Source: Physella acuta (taxonomy: Eukaryota > Mollusca > Gastropoda > Physidae). From it: a stretch of 64,000 nt of DNA. The DNA is taken from NCBI RefSeq assembly GCF_028476545.1, contig NW_026731930.1:791001-855000 (forward strand), written 5' to 3'. This document shows positions 11,685 to 23,060 of this stretch, one piece after another. Every line of letters starts with the position of its first letter. Positions within the stretch are counted from its first letter, which is position 1. The notes under the pieces are model-generated. The model did not search any database, was not told where the DNA came from, and worked only from the letters and a program-made list of their open reading frames with translations. Position numbers and translations under genes: made by a program.

Positions 11685-11790
11685 TTTTCCCAAAAGACAC
11701 TTGCCCGAATGCCGTTTGCCCGAAGGCCCATTTCCCGAATGGACACTTGCCCGAATGCGATAAAGGCCTGAATGGACACTTGCCCTTGTA
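11685..11790. repeat. Short tandem of TTGCCCGAATGGACA units
   Basis: Four or five degenerate units of about 16-20 bp contain ACACTTGCCCGAATG or close variants (TTTGCCCGAAGG, TTTCCCGAATGG). A single solitary copy of the core lies in reverse at about 21356-21370 (ATTCGGGCAAGTGT). Confidence 0.75.
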
Positions 11791-11799
11791 CACCATTTA

Positions 11800-13057
11800 T
11801 CACATTTCTAACTTTCAAAATGTAGGTAGGATGTACATATGTAAAAATATTACACCGTAACACTGCCATACATATGTTAACATGTTACACTTCAACACAC
11901 ACATTTAAATGTTATGCAGACCGTACACTTATACACATATGTCGCCCTAACATAGTCGAACATATGTACACATTTTATTACACCCTAACACAGATGTACA
12001 TTTGTAAACATATATACACCCTAACACAGCGGGCACAAGAAAGCTATGATGGATCCATCTTTTTCACTATTCATCCACTATACACTTACATTCGTTTGAT
12101 TAGCGTATTTTGTTTAAAATTAGTAAGATTAGAAAACACTGTTACTTCAATGGGAACAATTCACTACTCCACGCATTTTGTTTCAGTAGATATATGAAAC
12201 GGTACAACAAAGTGCTTAACTTTGTTTAGTTGCTTAATTATTTGTATTTCTTCTTAACCTGAAAGAACATGTCTTTATTAGTTGAAAGAACACAGCATTA
12301 TTTTTAATGCTCTAAACTAAATGTAATAAATGCTAAGTTCTTAACATTATTATGAATGCTTTATCGTGTTTATTAGAGTTATAATACTTGTTATAATATG
12401 TAAGAGTATCTTAGTCTTTGTTTAATTTTCTAGCTCTATATTGCGAATTGATTGTGTTAAATGAGACAATTAATCTAAAGTCTGACTCAGTAGAAATAAG
12501 AAACCGTAAGTAACAAATATCAATATGAAATATATCAGCCCTAAAATAGTTCAGATAAAAATCAATTACTAATTTTGAATTCTTAACTCTTGAATCGAGT
12601 TTCGTTATCTTAAATTTAGAATCGGGGTTCTCCGATCAAATCGATCAAATACAGACTTAACATATTGTTAACGTCTTTTGAGTGCTGTTCGTAATTGCTC
12701 TGCTTATTACTTTAATTGTAAGTAAACAAAATAAAAGAGATTTCTTTCTTATGATGTGTCTGATAGATGACTAACTATTATTCATTGAAGACGATGACGT
12801 TTGATTGCCATAACAACTCAACTGTTGTAAGGACGCTGACATTGATATAGATACACATTATTATTGCGGACATGTACACTACAAATATAAGTTGTAGTGA
12901 CTGGTAATACAAATATAGTTCAGTTATCTGGTATATTAAGTGTGACATAACACGTAAGTGTAAGTTGATGTATTGAAATGATATTTAAATGTAGACCAAT
13001 GTGTGACACGTTATATAATTGTAGGCTGATATGTGGGACGTTACTTAATCGGGATCG
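11800..13057 (+). repeat. Repeat copy, modules g-h-i
   Basis: This matches 8800-9170 and 9386-9900 (module g: GTACATATGTAAA, ACACCCTAACACAG; module h: AGAAACCGTAAGTAACAAAT). It continues into module i (AACTGTTGTAAGGACGCTGA, near 12820), which recurs at 28840-29090. A 34-bp minisatellite interrupts module i's end. No gene is seen. Confidence 0.7.
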
Positions 13058-13567
13058 CTTGGATACACTTGGGGACAGTTGGAGAGACTAGCCTAGATAC
13101 GCTTGGGGACAGTTGGAGAGACTAGCCTGGATACACCTGGAGACAGCTGGAGAGACTAGATTGGATACGCTTAGGGACATTTGGAGAGACTAACCTGGAT
13201 ACACCTGGGGACAGCTGGAGAAACTAGCTTGGATACGCTTAGGGACAGTTGGAGAGACTAGCCTGGATACACCTGGGGACAGTTGGAGAGACTAGCCTGG
13301 ATACACCTGGGGACAGTGGAGAGGCTAGCCTGGATACACCTGGGGACAGTTGGAGAGACTAGCCTGGATACACCTGGGGACAGTTGGAGAGACTAACCTG
13401 GATACACCTGGGGACAGCTGGAGAAACTAGCTTGGATACGCTTAGGGACAGTTGGAGAGACTAGCCTGGATACACCTGGGGACAGTTGGAGAGACTAGCC
13501 TGGATACACCTGGGGACAGTTGGAGAGACTAGCCTGGATACACCTGGGGACAGTTGGAGAGACTAGC
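13058..13567 (+). repeat. 34-bp minisatellite, about 15 units, higher-order structure
   Basis: Units read approximately GGATACACCTGGGGACAG then TTGGAGAGACTAGCCT. I count about 15 units, mostly 34 bp with one of 33. Variants TAACCT, CTAGCTT and ACGCTTAGGG recur in the same order, so units 4-9 resemble units 10-15. That is a six-unit higher-order repeat of about 203 bp. The paralogous module i at about 29085 has no array (GGGATCGCC then unrelated sequence). Confidence 0.93.
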
Positions 13568-15321
13568 CCTGAAAAAAGCTCTTATCCACGAGTTGCGACA
13601 CTTGCCTATCCTAACACAACGTGTGTGTCTACTAAACTCTTCATATGTAGAGTTGTCCTTAAATCACTAGCATGTGGTCGATTGTATCTAGATTCATTAT
13701 TTAACTACACATGTCTGTAGATCTGTCATCGATTTGAAAACCATACATGTATGTGATTGCAGTCTGTTTCTCCTACATTCGTTTGAGATTTATTTAGAAT
13801 GGACTAATGCTTTTTTGATTCAGGATTTAAATAAAACTAAATGTGTTTAACTGCATTGGTTTGACCAGTGGTCTTTGGTAGTGCTGTTATAATATGTTTG
13901 TTTTCAACATGGAATTACAACTAGAAATTTTATGTGTCTTAGTGGACGCGTTTTGCAAATAATCTGTGGATTGGCTTGTTGGATGTCTGGGTAAAGTGTA
14001 AACAGAAGCCATACACCAAAGCCATACTTTATGACTAAACGCTGTAAAGCCAAATTGTGCAATCAACCTCTCGACCACTTCGTCACATTTTCACTTTTTA
14101 ACTTCGAAAACATGTTATATAAAGAACATATATTACCCAATCGCAAATCGAGGTTAACTAAAATTCAATGAACATATTATATGTTAGTTAATGTTATATT
14201 TTCTTACAGTGTTATAAACATTTGAGCTAAAGATGCATTTTTTAAAGTGTATTGTTTCTGTTAATATCCTGTTTATAAATTACTTCCCATGTTAATTTTT
14301 TATTTCAACAGGGGAAACAATAAAAATAAACATTAAAGAAATAGCTTTGTAAAAATTTGAAACAAATAAACATTAATTAAACAATTAAGTCGGACATTTG
14401 CAGTAAGAACAAGAAATATTTAATAAGAAAATTTGAAATAATAAGGTTGATGTATTTTTGTTTTAGTACATTTTCGTTTCCGTCTATTATTCAAAACTGT
14501 ATTGAATTAGCTTTCACCTTTAAAAGACATTAGATTAAGCAGATTGAACAATGTTATTTTCCACTCAGCGTATTCTGTAGCATACAATAATATTTATAAA
14601 AATTGGTTATCTAGAGCAGGGGTCTCCAAACTTTCCAGCCCGAGGGCCGCATTAACTATCAAATATCGGTTCGGGGGCCAGAGAGATGCATCTCTGGGGG
14701 GTGTCGGTGTTTCTTGCTTTTTAATGCATTGCTCTTTTACCCAACAAGGAAAACCGTATCGAGTTTGCTTACACTTTTCAAAAAGATGTGTATAAGTAGG
14801 TTGAATGATGTTACTATCACTTCACTATTCCTTTTTTAATAATATAAAAAATGCATAGGCCCCACTCCCACTTCAACTACCACCGATATCCACAGCTGTT
14901 CATCTCACGTAAATGGTCAGTTCGTCGCTGCATTATATTAGTTCTACTTGACCAATGCCTAGTTGACCTACGATATGCTACTTCTTCGTTTCTCTATGAC
15001 CTATATTTCAATAGTGCGTCGCTGCCACAAAGACAAGTCTAATAAATGGATAGCTCAAGTGTGTTGGGCCAATGTTGTGTTGTAGTGTTATTTATGCATG
15101 TTACATGTAGCTAATAACGTGGTGAGCGGCCAGAATGTATACTGGCCCTCTTAGAAGATTATACGCACATGTATACTTACACGCACACGTACACATAGAA
15201 TTAAAAAAAAAAAACAACTCTGTAGCCAAATCTCATCAATCGATTATTATTGCATAATTGTCACCTGCACGTAAGTCCATAATAGAATAGCAAACATTCA
15301 TGTGGTAATATTTCGTATTAA
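13568..15321 (+). repeat. Repeat copy, modules j-k-l
   Basis: Module j (TGCATTGGTTTGACCAGTGG near 13853), module k (ATTACTTCCCATGTTAAT near 14280) and module l (TTCGTCGCTGCATTATATTA near 14921) follow in the order also found at 26.6-27.9 kb. A truncated hAT fragment (14617-14745) lies inside. No coding sequence is supported. Confidence 0.7.
14617..14745 (+). mobile_element. Truncated hAT-like end
   Basis: It starts CAGGGGTCTCCAAACTTTCC and continues GAGGGCCGCATTAACT, a typical animal hAT terminus. It runs directly into module k with no second end. The inverted copy at about 55945-56025 has the same truncation and flank, so the two were duplicated after truncation. Confidence 0.7.
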
Positions 15322-15548
15322 TGTATTAGTGGCGTCACTAGGTCTGGTTACACACATGTATTAGTGGCGTCACTAGGTAGGGTTACATTAATGTTTTAGT
15401 GGCGTCACTAGGTCGGGTTACATTTAATGTTTCGTTAGATCGGGTTACGTTATTGTTTTAGTGGCGTCACTAGGATGGGTTACATAAACATTTCACGAGT
15501 TCGGGTTACAATACTGTTTTAGTGGCGTCATTAGGTCGAGTTTCACTA
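15322..15548 (+). repeat. Minisatellite (module m), unit resembling a hAT terminus
   Basis: About seven units of about 35 bp, some shortened to about 26 bp, carry TTAGTGGCGTCACTAGG followed by TCGGGTTACATTAATG. The unit core closely matches the left terminus of the hAT-like element at 35716 (AGTGGCGTCGCTAGGTCGGG). The homologous array at 27995-28400 is longer. Confidence 0.85.
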
Positions 15549-16389
15549 ATGTTTCACATTGTCTTCTTTGTGTATTGCAATTTTTCTTTAAAAAGGATAA
15601 TACCTATTAATGTTTTCATAATAGTTTACAAAAAGTAATGTTGTTGACTTCTGAGCTCGTTGAGACCGTCTACTGCCTTTTATAACGATAACGAATTTAT
15701 ATAGAAAATATACTTTGATCAGTGTCCGCCCACCCCTTAAAAAGTCTGAAAGAACCACTCTACATGCAGACCATTGTTAAGATTTTTAAAAATACATTAG
15801 TTAGTACTGTAGGTGTTTTTATTATTGAGTATCGATAACGTCATTATTTTTGTGGCATTAGATTTATGTAATCTAGAATAAAGAAACTCAATTTCGTTTC
15901 GTGTGTGTTTGAAATAAACGCTGTGGTGAAGGAGAAATAAAAGTCAACGTCAGTCGGACGTGACAACTCACATCACCAGATAGGCCGAACTCGTGAGACG
16001 ATGGGTGACTGTGACAGACCTGTACTACAGACACGGACACGATCTTAGGAACCTTGTAGCGACAGTTTAAACTTTAAAGACTGGTCTAAGGGAGGCAATA
16101 ACTAAAATATATACGCTTTACACTAGGTTAGGTCACTGCCCTTGTTTCCTCGGCAGCAACACATAACTCAATCGACGTTGTTGTAAGTAGCAATTAAAAC
16201 GCTAAATTAACCAGTCAATATTGAATACGTATTGATCAATATGGAATACATATAATTCGATCAATAATGAATGCTGTAACAGTAATGCTAACTTAAATGT
16301 TAGCCATATTTTATTTAACCTTAAGCATTAGAATAACAACAACAGATAATGTGGCAGTGACATACCATTTTAAGGGGACTGTTTAAAAT
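15549..16389. other. Non-coding spacer
   Basis: This stretch shows no gene or tandem structure. It lies between module m and module n. Confidence 0.5.
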
Positions 16390-18480
16390 AATGTGTTTAT
16401 ATTGATGTCGATTATTCATCGAGTACATGTTAACTTTGCAGAAATTAAACGGCTAATGTTTACATGAATCGTGCTGTTGCCCATGTGCCTTGTGTTGTCT
16501 TAACATTAAGTAGATTACATGTTGTTGTTTCTCTATAAACCAAATGTTCAGACACATTATAGAGCTGCTTTTCAAGGAACACGTTCTTCATATTAGAAAA
16601 ATAAATGGTGTCGTTGTGCATTATTGGATACTTATTTGATATAGATACATTGTAATAGGGAAAGTTTACAAGCTATGAATTGACTGATCGTAACAGCGCT
16701 TACATAATTTCTAGTATGTGAGTAGAAATGTAAAACTAATCTTTGGTTGGTTGAGTGTTGTAGGTTTGACTCGTTTCAGTATATTTGGATGAGTTGTTGG
16801 TATTTAAAAAAAAAATGTTCTGTGCTTTTGGCAGTTTTGATTGTGTTTTCTTCTTGTGTAGTCAAACTGTAATATTTTGAATGTTTGGTAATTTTTAGAG
16901 CAGAACAGGGCAATATTATAAAACATATATTATACCATATTTTTTTTCATCTGTGAAATCGATTCGTTAATGAATTTCTGTGGTCTGGTCATTGACGTAA
17001 CCACCCATTCCTTCACACGGGTCGACCTGTCAATTTGTTGACACCCCCATCCCTTCACGTGAGATGTAAATATAGTTATCAACATGTGTCAGTTTTAATT
17101 TGGTGTTACACATTTAGTGTAGAAAACAATTTAATATTTCCGAATAGCCAAATGTCTGTATATTTTCTTAATATTGACTGTATGTCATATCAACTCTAGT
17201 TGGCGCACCCACAGGGGTCGGCGCCCGAAGTCATCGCCCAACCTACACTCCCCTAGCCACGCAACTAGGTCAGGTTAGCACTATGTATAAGGGCTATTGC
17301 TTTTATTAAAAAAAAATGTGTTTCACATACACATTGCACGTCTCAGAAATATTGCTCTACAAATCCGAACAACGTTCTCTTATGTTAAAAAAATATTGCA
17401 ATACTTATTTTAGTGTATCTGTTTTATGTTAGTCATATTATCCACACTGACATATAGAGTGAAATATGCGTTTATCCAATCGTTGCATGAACATAAGGTC
17501 TATTTAGATTAATATTACATTTTACGTAACGGTAACATTATATACACACTATAAACAAAATAATAGTACTTACATTTTGACAATTAGTATTTAAAGTTTC
17601 CTTTCTATTCCTTTTCAATGTTGATGTTAAGGAAAATATCCGATAGCTAAATTACTATGCCGATTTGATAATATTAAGAACATTTTTACAAAAGCTAGTT
17701 TTGGTTTGGTTAAAATGTTAATATTTATAGTTTTTCAAAACATACCTACACAAAAAAAAGATTGCGTACAATTATTTTACAAGCAATGTGTAGGCTTATT
17801 AAGAAAATAAAAAGTTTAAACATAGTTTAAACGTTGAAAGAAAAAAAATTGATAAACTTTGGTTTAACACGATAGAATATTTTATACTAGTCTATAGATT
17901 GTTATTTGAAAACAGAAAAAAACAACTGTTCTTTGACCAATATTACTCCAACTTACGAATAACAAAATTACATTATCTGCTGAAGCTGTTTTCGATCTAG
18001 ATTAATCCAGATCAAAACATTATTCATTTACTTATCATTGAAACTTACTTTTAGAACATACAGCAACCTTTTTTTTTTTGTTTTCAAGCCTAAACCCTTT
18101 TTGATGTCAACTAAAATTCGTGTTATCGCCATAAACAACCTTCTTTAGACAGTCAATGGGAAATGAATCTGGAAATACCACGACACTCAAAAAAGTATTA
18201 TTATCCTCCCCTACTTACTGAATACAATATAACTATTTTCAAATGACTGCTTATACACAGAATTTCGTTTAACATATGTGGCTTTTAAAAGTATTATAAT
18301 TAATATAGTGTTAATACAAATATACAATACAAACTAGCCATTCATTTTGGCTAAAGACTTGAAATATGTGTACGAAGAACTGGAAATAATTGGACGAAAA
18401 GTGAGAATAGAACGATTTGCTGCTTTCGATACACCTACGATTGTTGTTAGTAATAACATAACACGACATATAATGTAGAC
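16390..18480 (+). repeat. Repeat copy, modules n-a and spacer
   Basis: From GTTTATATTGATGTCG (16396) through about 17830 the sequence is closely matched by 42290-43815. Shared words include TGTTGCCCATGTGCCTTGTG, GACTCGTTTCAGTATATTTG and GGGTCGGCGCCCGAAGTCAT. Bases 17830-18470 are absent from the second copy. There is no credible coding sequence. Confidence 0.72.
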
Positions 18481-19199
18481 ATATTTAGACCTTCATATAT
18501 AGTCTGTAGTACGTCCTTATTTACAACTAGCTCAGATGGGAACCTGACTAACATTAGGAAAAACTGAAGCTACAGCTAAGACCTCTGTGCATAATCATTT
18601 ACATATAGAACACTTTGATCTTATTCAAAATACAGAGAAGAAATGACAGTTTCAATAACTTAAGTAATGATTGTATCAACATAACGCCTGCCATATTGAA
18701 CACACACACACAGCTTTAAATTGAGCTACATTTGACCAGCTCCAAAAGTGACGCCTACGTATCTTATATGGTTACATATTTTCTATTTTAGTTAATTTTA
18801 AATGTATCCATTACATTCGTTACAATGTTTCCCGTATTTTTAAAATGTTTTTTTTTTCGAAGCAAAAAATTATTTACCAATATTTTTTTTTTCTTCTTTG
18901 GATATTGTGCAAGGGAATTAATTACCTATTTAATATACCCTTTTTATTAAAGACATAAAATATTTTTAAAAATCAGTCAAATTAATATATGTTTGAAATA
19001 TTACATACGACAATATTTAAAAATGTTTAAAAAGATCTTAAAGCTATAGATGTTTCATTGTTTTATGTTGAACTATTACTGTATTTGCAAAAATGAACAC
19101 AGTAGCTATGTTTTAAACTATTTTGAAACACAAGCGAAGATATCGCTTTATCAATGTTAACTCTGCTTTTCTTTTTCTTGATGTAATTACCCTATTCAT
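18481..19199 (+). repeat. Repeat copy, modules b-c-d
   Basis: This holds the b-module (AGCTCAGATGGGAACCTGAC near 18531), the c-module (CAAGGGAATTAATTACC near 18909) and the d-module (GCGAAGATATCGC near 19133). It hosts the KRTCAP2 retrocopy insertion and continues with modules e-f-g at 19888. Confidence 0.72.
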
Positions 19200-19211
19200 T
19201 TTAAGATAATC

Positions 19212-19839
19212 TCCACCGGTCTGCTAATATCAATAGTCAGTTGAAATTGTGTTATCGACCAAAAATGGCACTCTCTACTGCCCCATCAGCTGCTGTGTCA
19301 CTTCTGGTTAGCATACTTGTGTTTGCTTTAATGCAAATCTTCAAAGCTGACATTGCATCTAAAGAATATTTTACAATTGCTGGAGGATTTATTGGTTCCA
19401 TTTTATTCATCACCTTGTTAACATTTACCAGCAATGTTGAAACTTTAGCATTTGGCAAAGGATTTCAAACAAGGCTGTTTCCTGAAGTTGTAGCATGCTT
19501 ATTTGCAGCAATGTTTGCTTCAGCTTTAGTACACAGAGTTTGTGTAACCACTTGCCTTATATTTTCACTTGTGGCTCTTTACTACATCAACCGCATTTCT
19601 CAAAATGTCTACACTCCATCTGCATCAGCATCAGCTTCAGTTGCTTCAAAGAAAAGGAAATGAGTACTTAATATATTAGACTAGTGGTTGATGAGTGAGT
19701 GAATGAGCTGAAATAAGTTAAATAAACTGTTTTAAATTGACCTTATGCTAGAGGAAGTGAGTTTCAACTTTAACTGTGTATCCAACTGTAGACCTGTCAA
19801 GGAAGTTTTATCATGTATTCACATTAAATATTTTCTTCT

Positions 19840-19875
<36 letters not shown>
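19212..19875 (+). mobile_element. KRTCAP2: Processed retrocopy of a KRTCAP2 mRNA
   Basis: This is a single uninterrupted segment with a 53-nt 5' leader, a complete open frame (19265-19663), a 3' UTR, an ATTAAA poly(A) signal (19823-19828) and a 32-nt pure A tract (19844-19875). It is bounded by a perfect 12-bp duplication, TTTAAGATAATC, at 19200-19211 and 19876-19887. The surrounding repeat resumes on each side. These are the hallmarks of LINE-mediated reverse transcription of a spliced mRNA. The intact poly(A) and duplication suggest recent insertion. No promoter was identified. Confidence 0.93.
19265..19663 (+). CDS. KRTCAP2: Keratinocyte-associated protein 2 (oligosaccharyltransferase subunit), intact retrocopy ORF
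   Basis: The frame encodes 132 residues, close to the roughly 136-residue animal KRTCAP2. In the family this is a small ER membrane subunit of the STT3A-type oligosaccharyltransferase, which N-glycosylates nascent proteins at the translocon. Visible hallmarks are FGKGFQ (63-68), a proline-glutamate pair after it (FPEVV, 72-76), HRVCVTTC (90-97), YYINRIS (106-112), and a basic C-terminus SKKRK (128-132) that could serve ER retention. Hydrophobic segments lie at about 9-26, 36-55, 72-90 and 93-109. The ATG at 19265 sits in a good context (AAAAATGG). An upstream in-frame TTG at 19241 is an unlikely start. No frameshift or stop interrupts the frame. Because it lies in a poly(A)-tailed, duplication-flanked retrocopy, expression is unproven: it may be a young pseudogene or a functional retrogene, while an intron-bearing parent gene should exist elsewhere. 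Confidence 0.92.
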   Translation: MALSTAPSAAVSLLVSILVFALMQIFKADIASKEYFTIAGGFIGSILFITLLTFTSNVETLAFGKGFQTRLFPEVVACLFAAMFASALVHRVCVTTCLIFSLVALYYINRISQNVYTPSASASASVASKKRK

Positions 19876-19878
<3 letters not shown>

Positions 19879-19887
19879 AAGATAATC

Positions 19888-20810
19888 CATATTTATTTTA
19901 TATTTGAATTTAAAACAAACAAAAATCAAGAATTCTGTACATTGCCATCCTTTTTCATGGTAATGTGTATTGTATTGCTTCGCTATTGCCAGTAGAACTC
20001 ATAATGTGTTGAACTGTATGCATATCATTTTTCGCTTACAACAGAGTACCAGCTATACAAGAGATCATCTATACATAACAACATATCTGAAGAGGGGAGG
20101 GTTAGAAGACGAGGGTTTGGTGGCGATGGAGAAAAAAGAAAAATACACGTTTTTGAAGTAAAAACTAGAAAATGAGTTTTAACATTTATTTTGCATTGTC
20201 AAGAAAATCGAGCTTAATTAAGATTTGCAAAGAAAAAACATTGAAAACAAAACAATATAAAATAAACGGCTGTATAATGTAATTTTGAGTGAGGTGTTTG
20301 GTAAAATGAAGTGTGCTATCATTTTAGGGTAGGAGAAATCAAGTATTGACCATGACCACAACAAAGGCATAAGTTGCTTATCCTCAGATTTTTAAAACGT
20401 CTTTACTATTGGTTTAATCGTCAATGTTAAAGTCAACTGTATTCATTGTAAACGCCAACAGAGTGACAATTTCACAATGTAAAGTCTTCTATTTACTGTC
20501 TATGTCAGGGTGAGCATGTCTCAATGTAAAGGCTTCTATTTACTTTCTCTGTCAATGTGACAATGTTTCAATGCAAAGTCTTCTATTCAACAGTCTATGT
20601 CAATTTGACAATGTCTCAATGTAAACTCGTATGTTAAACTTTTAAGATCATTGTTAGGTTGGTTGTACATATGCAAACAATTAGACAGTAACAAAATCAT
20701 ACATATATTAACACCAAAACAAATAAAATTAAATGTTATGTAGGCCGTGCATAGCATAGCCGAACATATGTATACATATTATGACACCCTAACACAATTT
20801 TGCAGTTTCA
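19888..20810 (+). repeat. Repeat copy, modules e-f-g
   Basis: This resumes the host repeat after the retrocopy: AGTAGAACTCATAATGTG (19993), GAGGGGAGGG (20091) and GGTTGTACATATGC (20659). At 20465-20635 lies a three-unit tandem of about 55 bp marked by AATGTAAAGTCTTCTATT. It also occurs, shorter, at 8680-8790. Confidence 0.72.
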
Positions 20811-22360
20811 ATTTTTTTTAAAAATTAAAATTGTAATTACATTATCAAGGATAATGGCATTATATACCCCACCTACCAACACCCCGATTTAATTTATAAA
20901 TTATACATTATAAATAATTATGTCCGGTACTTGTACGGTGCATTAAATTAATAATATTCATACATGTATGTAGTTTCTCGTGTTTCTGACCTATGTTTCT
21001 GTTTCTCGTACGAGTTGTATAGTTTATTGTCCATAAACGACGTTACATTCAATGTTTTTTTTTTACGATTACTATACGTCTTCAATACATTATATTTTAT
21101 TTCTAGATCATTTCAAGTTCTAGAATATTAAAATACATAGCCAAGTAAGTATCAAGGTTCCATTTAAATCAATATTATGATTCTAAAACAATTGAGTTTC
21201 TTTCCTAACTTAACTGTTTTAGAATCTTAATCTTGATTTATACACAATCTAGCTACTTGTTTGGCTTTGTATTTTAACATGCTAGAACTTGATATGATCT
21301 TGGCTAGAATTGCTGTGTGTATTACAAAAGTTAGATTTGAACGTAGTCTAATATTATTCGGGCAAGTGTTTATATCATTCGTTAATAATTTGTGTCTGTT
21401 GTTTTTTAAACTTCCCCTGGGTAGACGATGATGTTATAACCATAATACACCTCATCGAGGAATAGTAGTTTAGTTAAATAGCGACACACACTCACACGCT
21501 GCTGGCAAATTTTGAATATAATTGTTGACTGTATGACATCAGGAAAGTATCGTGGGTTTTGTATAATGTACGTTTGGTTTATCCGCGTATGGAAATGTCG
21601 TGAGTTGGGTATGTCGTGTGTTGGATGTGCTTTATGCTTGATATATCTTGAATTGTGAATACCGTGCATTTTTTATACGATGATTCGATATGACATGACA
21701 TAGATACATTGTGTAGTCGAGTCATTTTAATCGTTTTGTCAAGTTTAAGCACGGGTCAATATTCACAACACATAAAATGCAATCACCTGATAACCATATA
21801 TAACTACCCCACCCCCACCCTTCTCCACTCTCCATCTATACAAGTAGCTTGACGTAAAACAAAAAACGATCTTTCGGTTAGCATAACATTAGTTAAAACT
21901 TATCTCTGTTCTTTTCAACTGAGTTAGGAGACGCATTCTATTTCTCATTCACTTATGTCACAATTTAACAGCCTCAGATTAATCTTTTCGCTCATAATAT
22001 TTTAAAGCAGAGGCGTGCACATCAGATACAGATCAGGCATTATATAACAGTTTACACCTCACCACTTATGGAATCAACTCGATAATAAAATATAATCATA
22101 AGGTTAAAATGTAATTGATGAATTGTTTTAACTAGTTACATCATCATACTTTGTAGACATATTCTAAATACATAGTAACATAAGTAAATATCAAAGAAGT
22201 AGTACTAAACATATACGAAATAGCAATAAATCTTGGCTGAATGCTTTAAATCTGTGTACACAGAATATGACATGATATGGACATACAATAAAAAACATGA
22301 TTGCTTTCCATACACCTTTATATCTCACAATTGTTAACCTAAAAGTCTTGAGTTCGGATC
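20811..22360 (+). repeat. AT-rich spacer with dispersed repeat segments
   Basis: No gene is seen. Bases 21400-21720 match 1810-2400, and 21720-21990 match 32670-32940 (shared word AAGCACGGGTCAATATTC). Bases near 21640-21830 also match 45880-46090 in reverse complement. A solitary ATTCGGGCAAGTGT lies near 21356. Confidence 0.55.
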
Positions 22361-22640
22361 CCGGAGTTGAATCTTTAGGACGTCCTTAAGTCCACCCAGC
22401 TCAGATGGGTACCTGACTAATGTGAGGAAAAAACTAAGTCCACCCAGCTCAGATGGGTACCTGACTAATGTGAGGAAAAAAACTGCGGCCACAGCTAAGA
22501 CCTCGGTACAGAACCCATAACAAATAGATAACTTTGATCTTTAGACGAGAAGTGAAATGCTGCATTCAATCACTCGACTACTCCGACCATTGTGTTGTCT
22601 GCTTTAAATGACAGTTTCAATAACTGATTAAGGAACATAC
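22361..22640 (+). repeat. b-module with an internal 48-bp tandem duplication
   Basis: The copy carries AGTCCACCCAGCTCAGATGG twice in a row, about 48 bp apart (from 22388 and from 22436). It then continues with the usual body. Upstream GAGTTCGGATCCCGGAG resembles a tRNA T-arm. Confidence 0.8.
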
Positions 22641-23060
22641 ACATTCACAATCACCTCATTAGAGATATTATTTAGTGTACAAACGCTAAAAAAGAACCCA
22701 AATGCATACTCATCTTAGAGCAGGAGAAAAATTTCCACCGAGTAGGGCACACATATCTTCACACAATTCTCAAAGAAAACAATTTGGATAAAGATCATAT
22801 TTTACAAACCACACACCCACCTACTGATAGATCCTAAAATTAATTAGACAATGCCCCCCCTCCCCCCACCACCTCACAATCCCTTTACATACTACCATTA
22901 GAACTCATCTTAGAAAGCATTAGGTACAATACATACATCAGAGCAATAGACATACCAAACCTATCGAACACAACAATTTTAGTCTACGCAGACGTTACAG
23001 CTTTTACTCTCCAAACAAAAACAATCCATGTCCTTAATATTCTCCTGTCATTACAATGTC
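22641..23060 (+). pseudogene. LINE reverse transcriptase fragment (L1/Tx1-like)
   Basis: Broken frames translate to pieces of a non-LTR reverse transcriptase. Around 22740-22805 the product reads TYLHTILKENNLDKDH, just after motif A. Around 22890-23010 it reads LILESIRYNTYIRAIDIP and then VYADVTAFTLQT. The last piece is motif C with the second aspartate changed to valine. Frame changes separate the pieces. The paralog at 60900-62000 keeps YADD and a better motif A (LDLVKAFHPV). It is a dead remnant. Confidence 0.8.

Noticed and set aside
19241-19264. N-terminal extension of KRTCAP2 from the TTG at 19241
   Set aside because: TTG is an unlikely animal start. The ATG at 19265 has a good context and gives the family's usual N-terminus.
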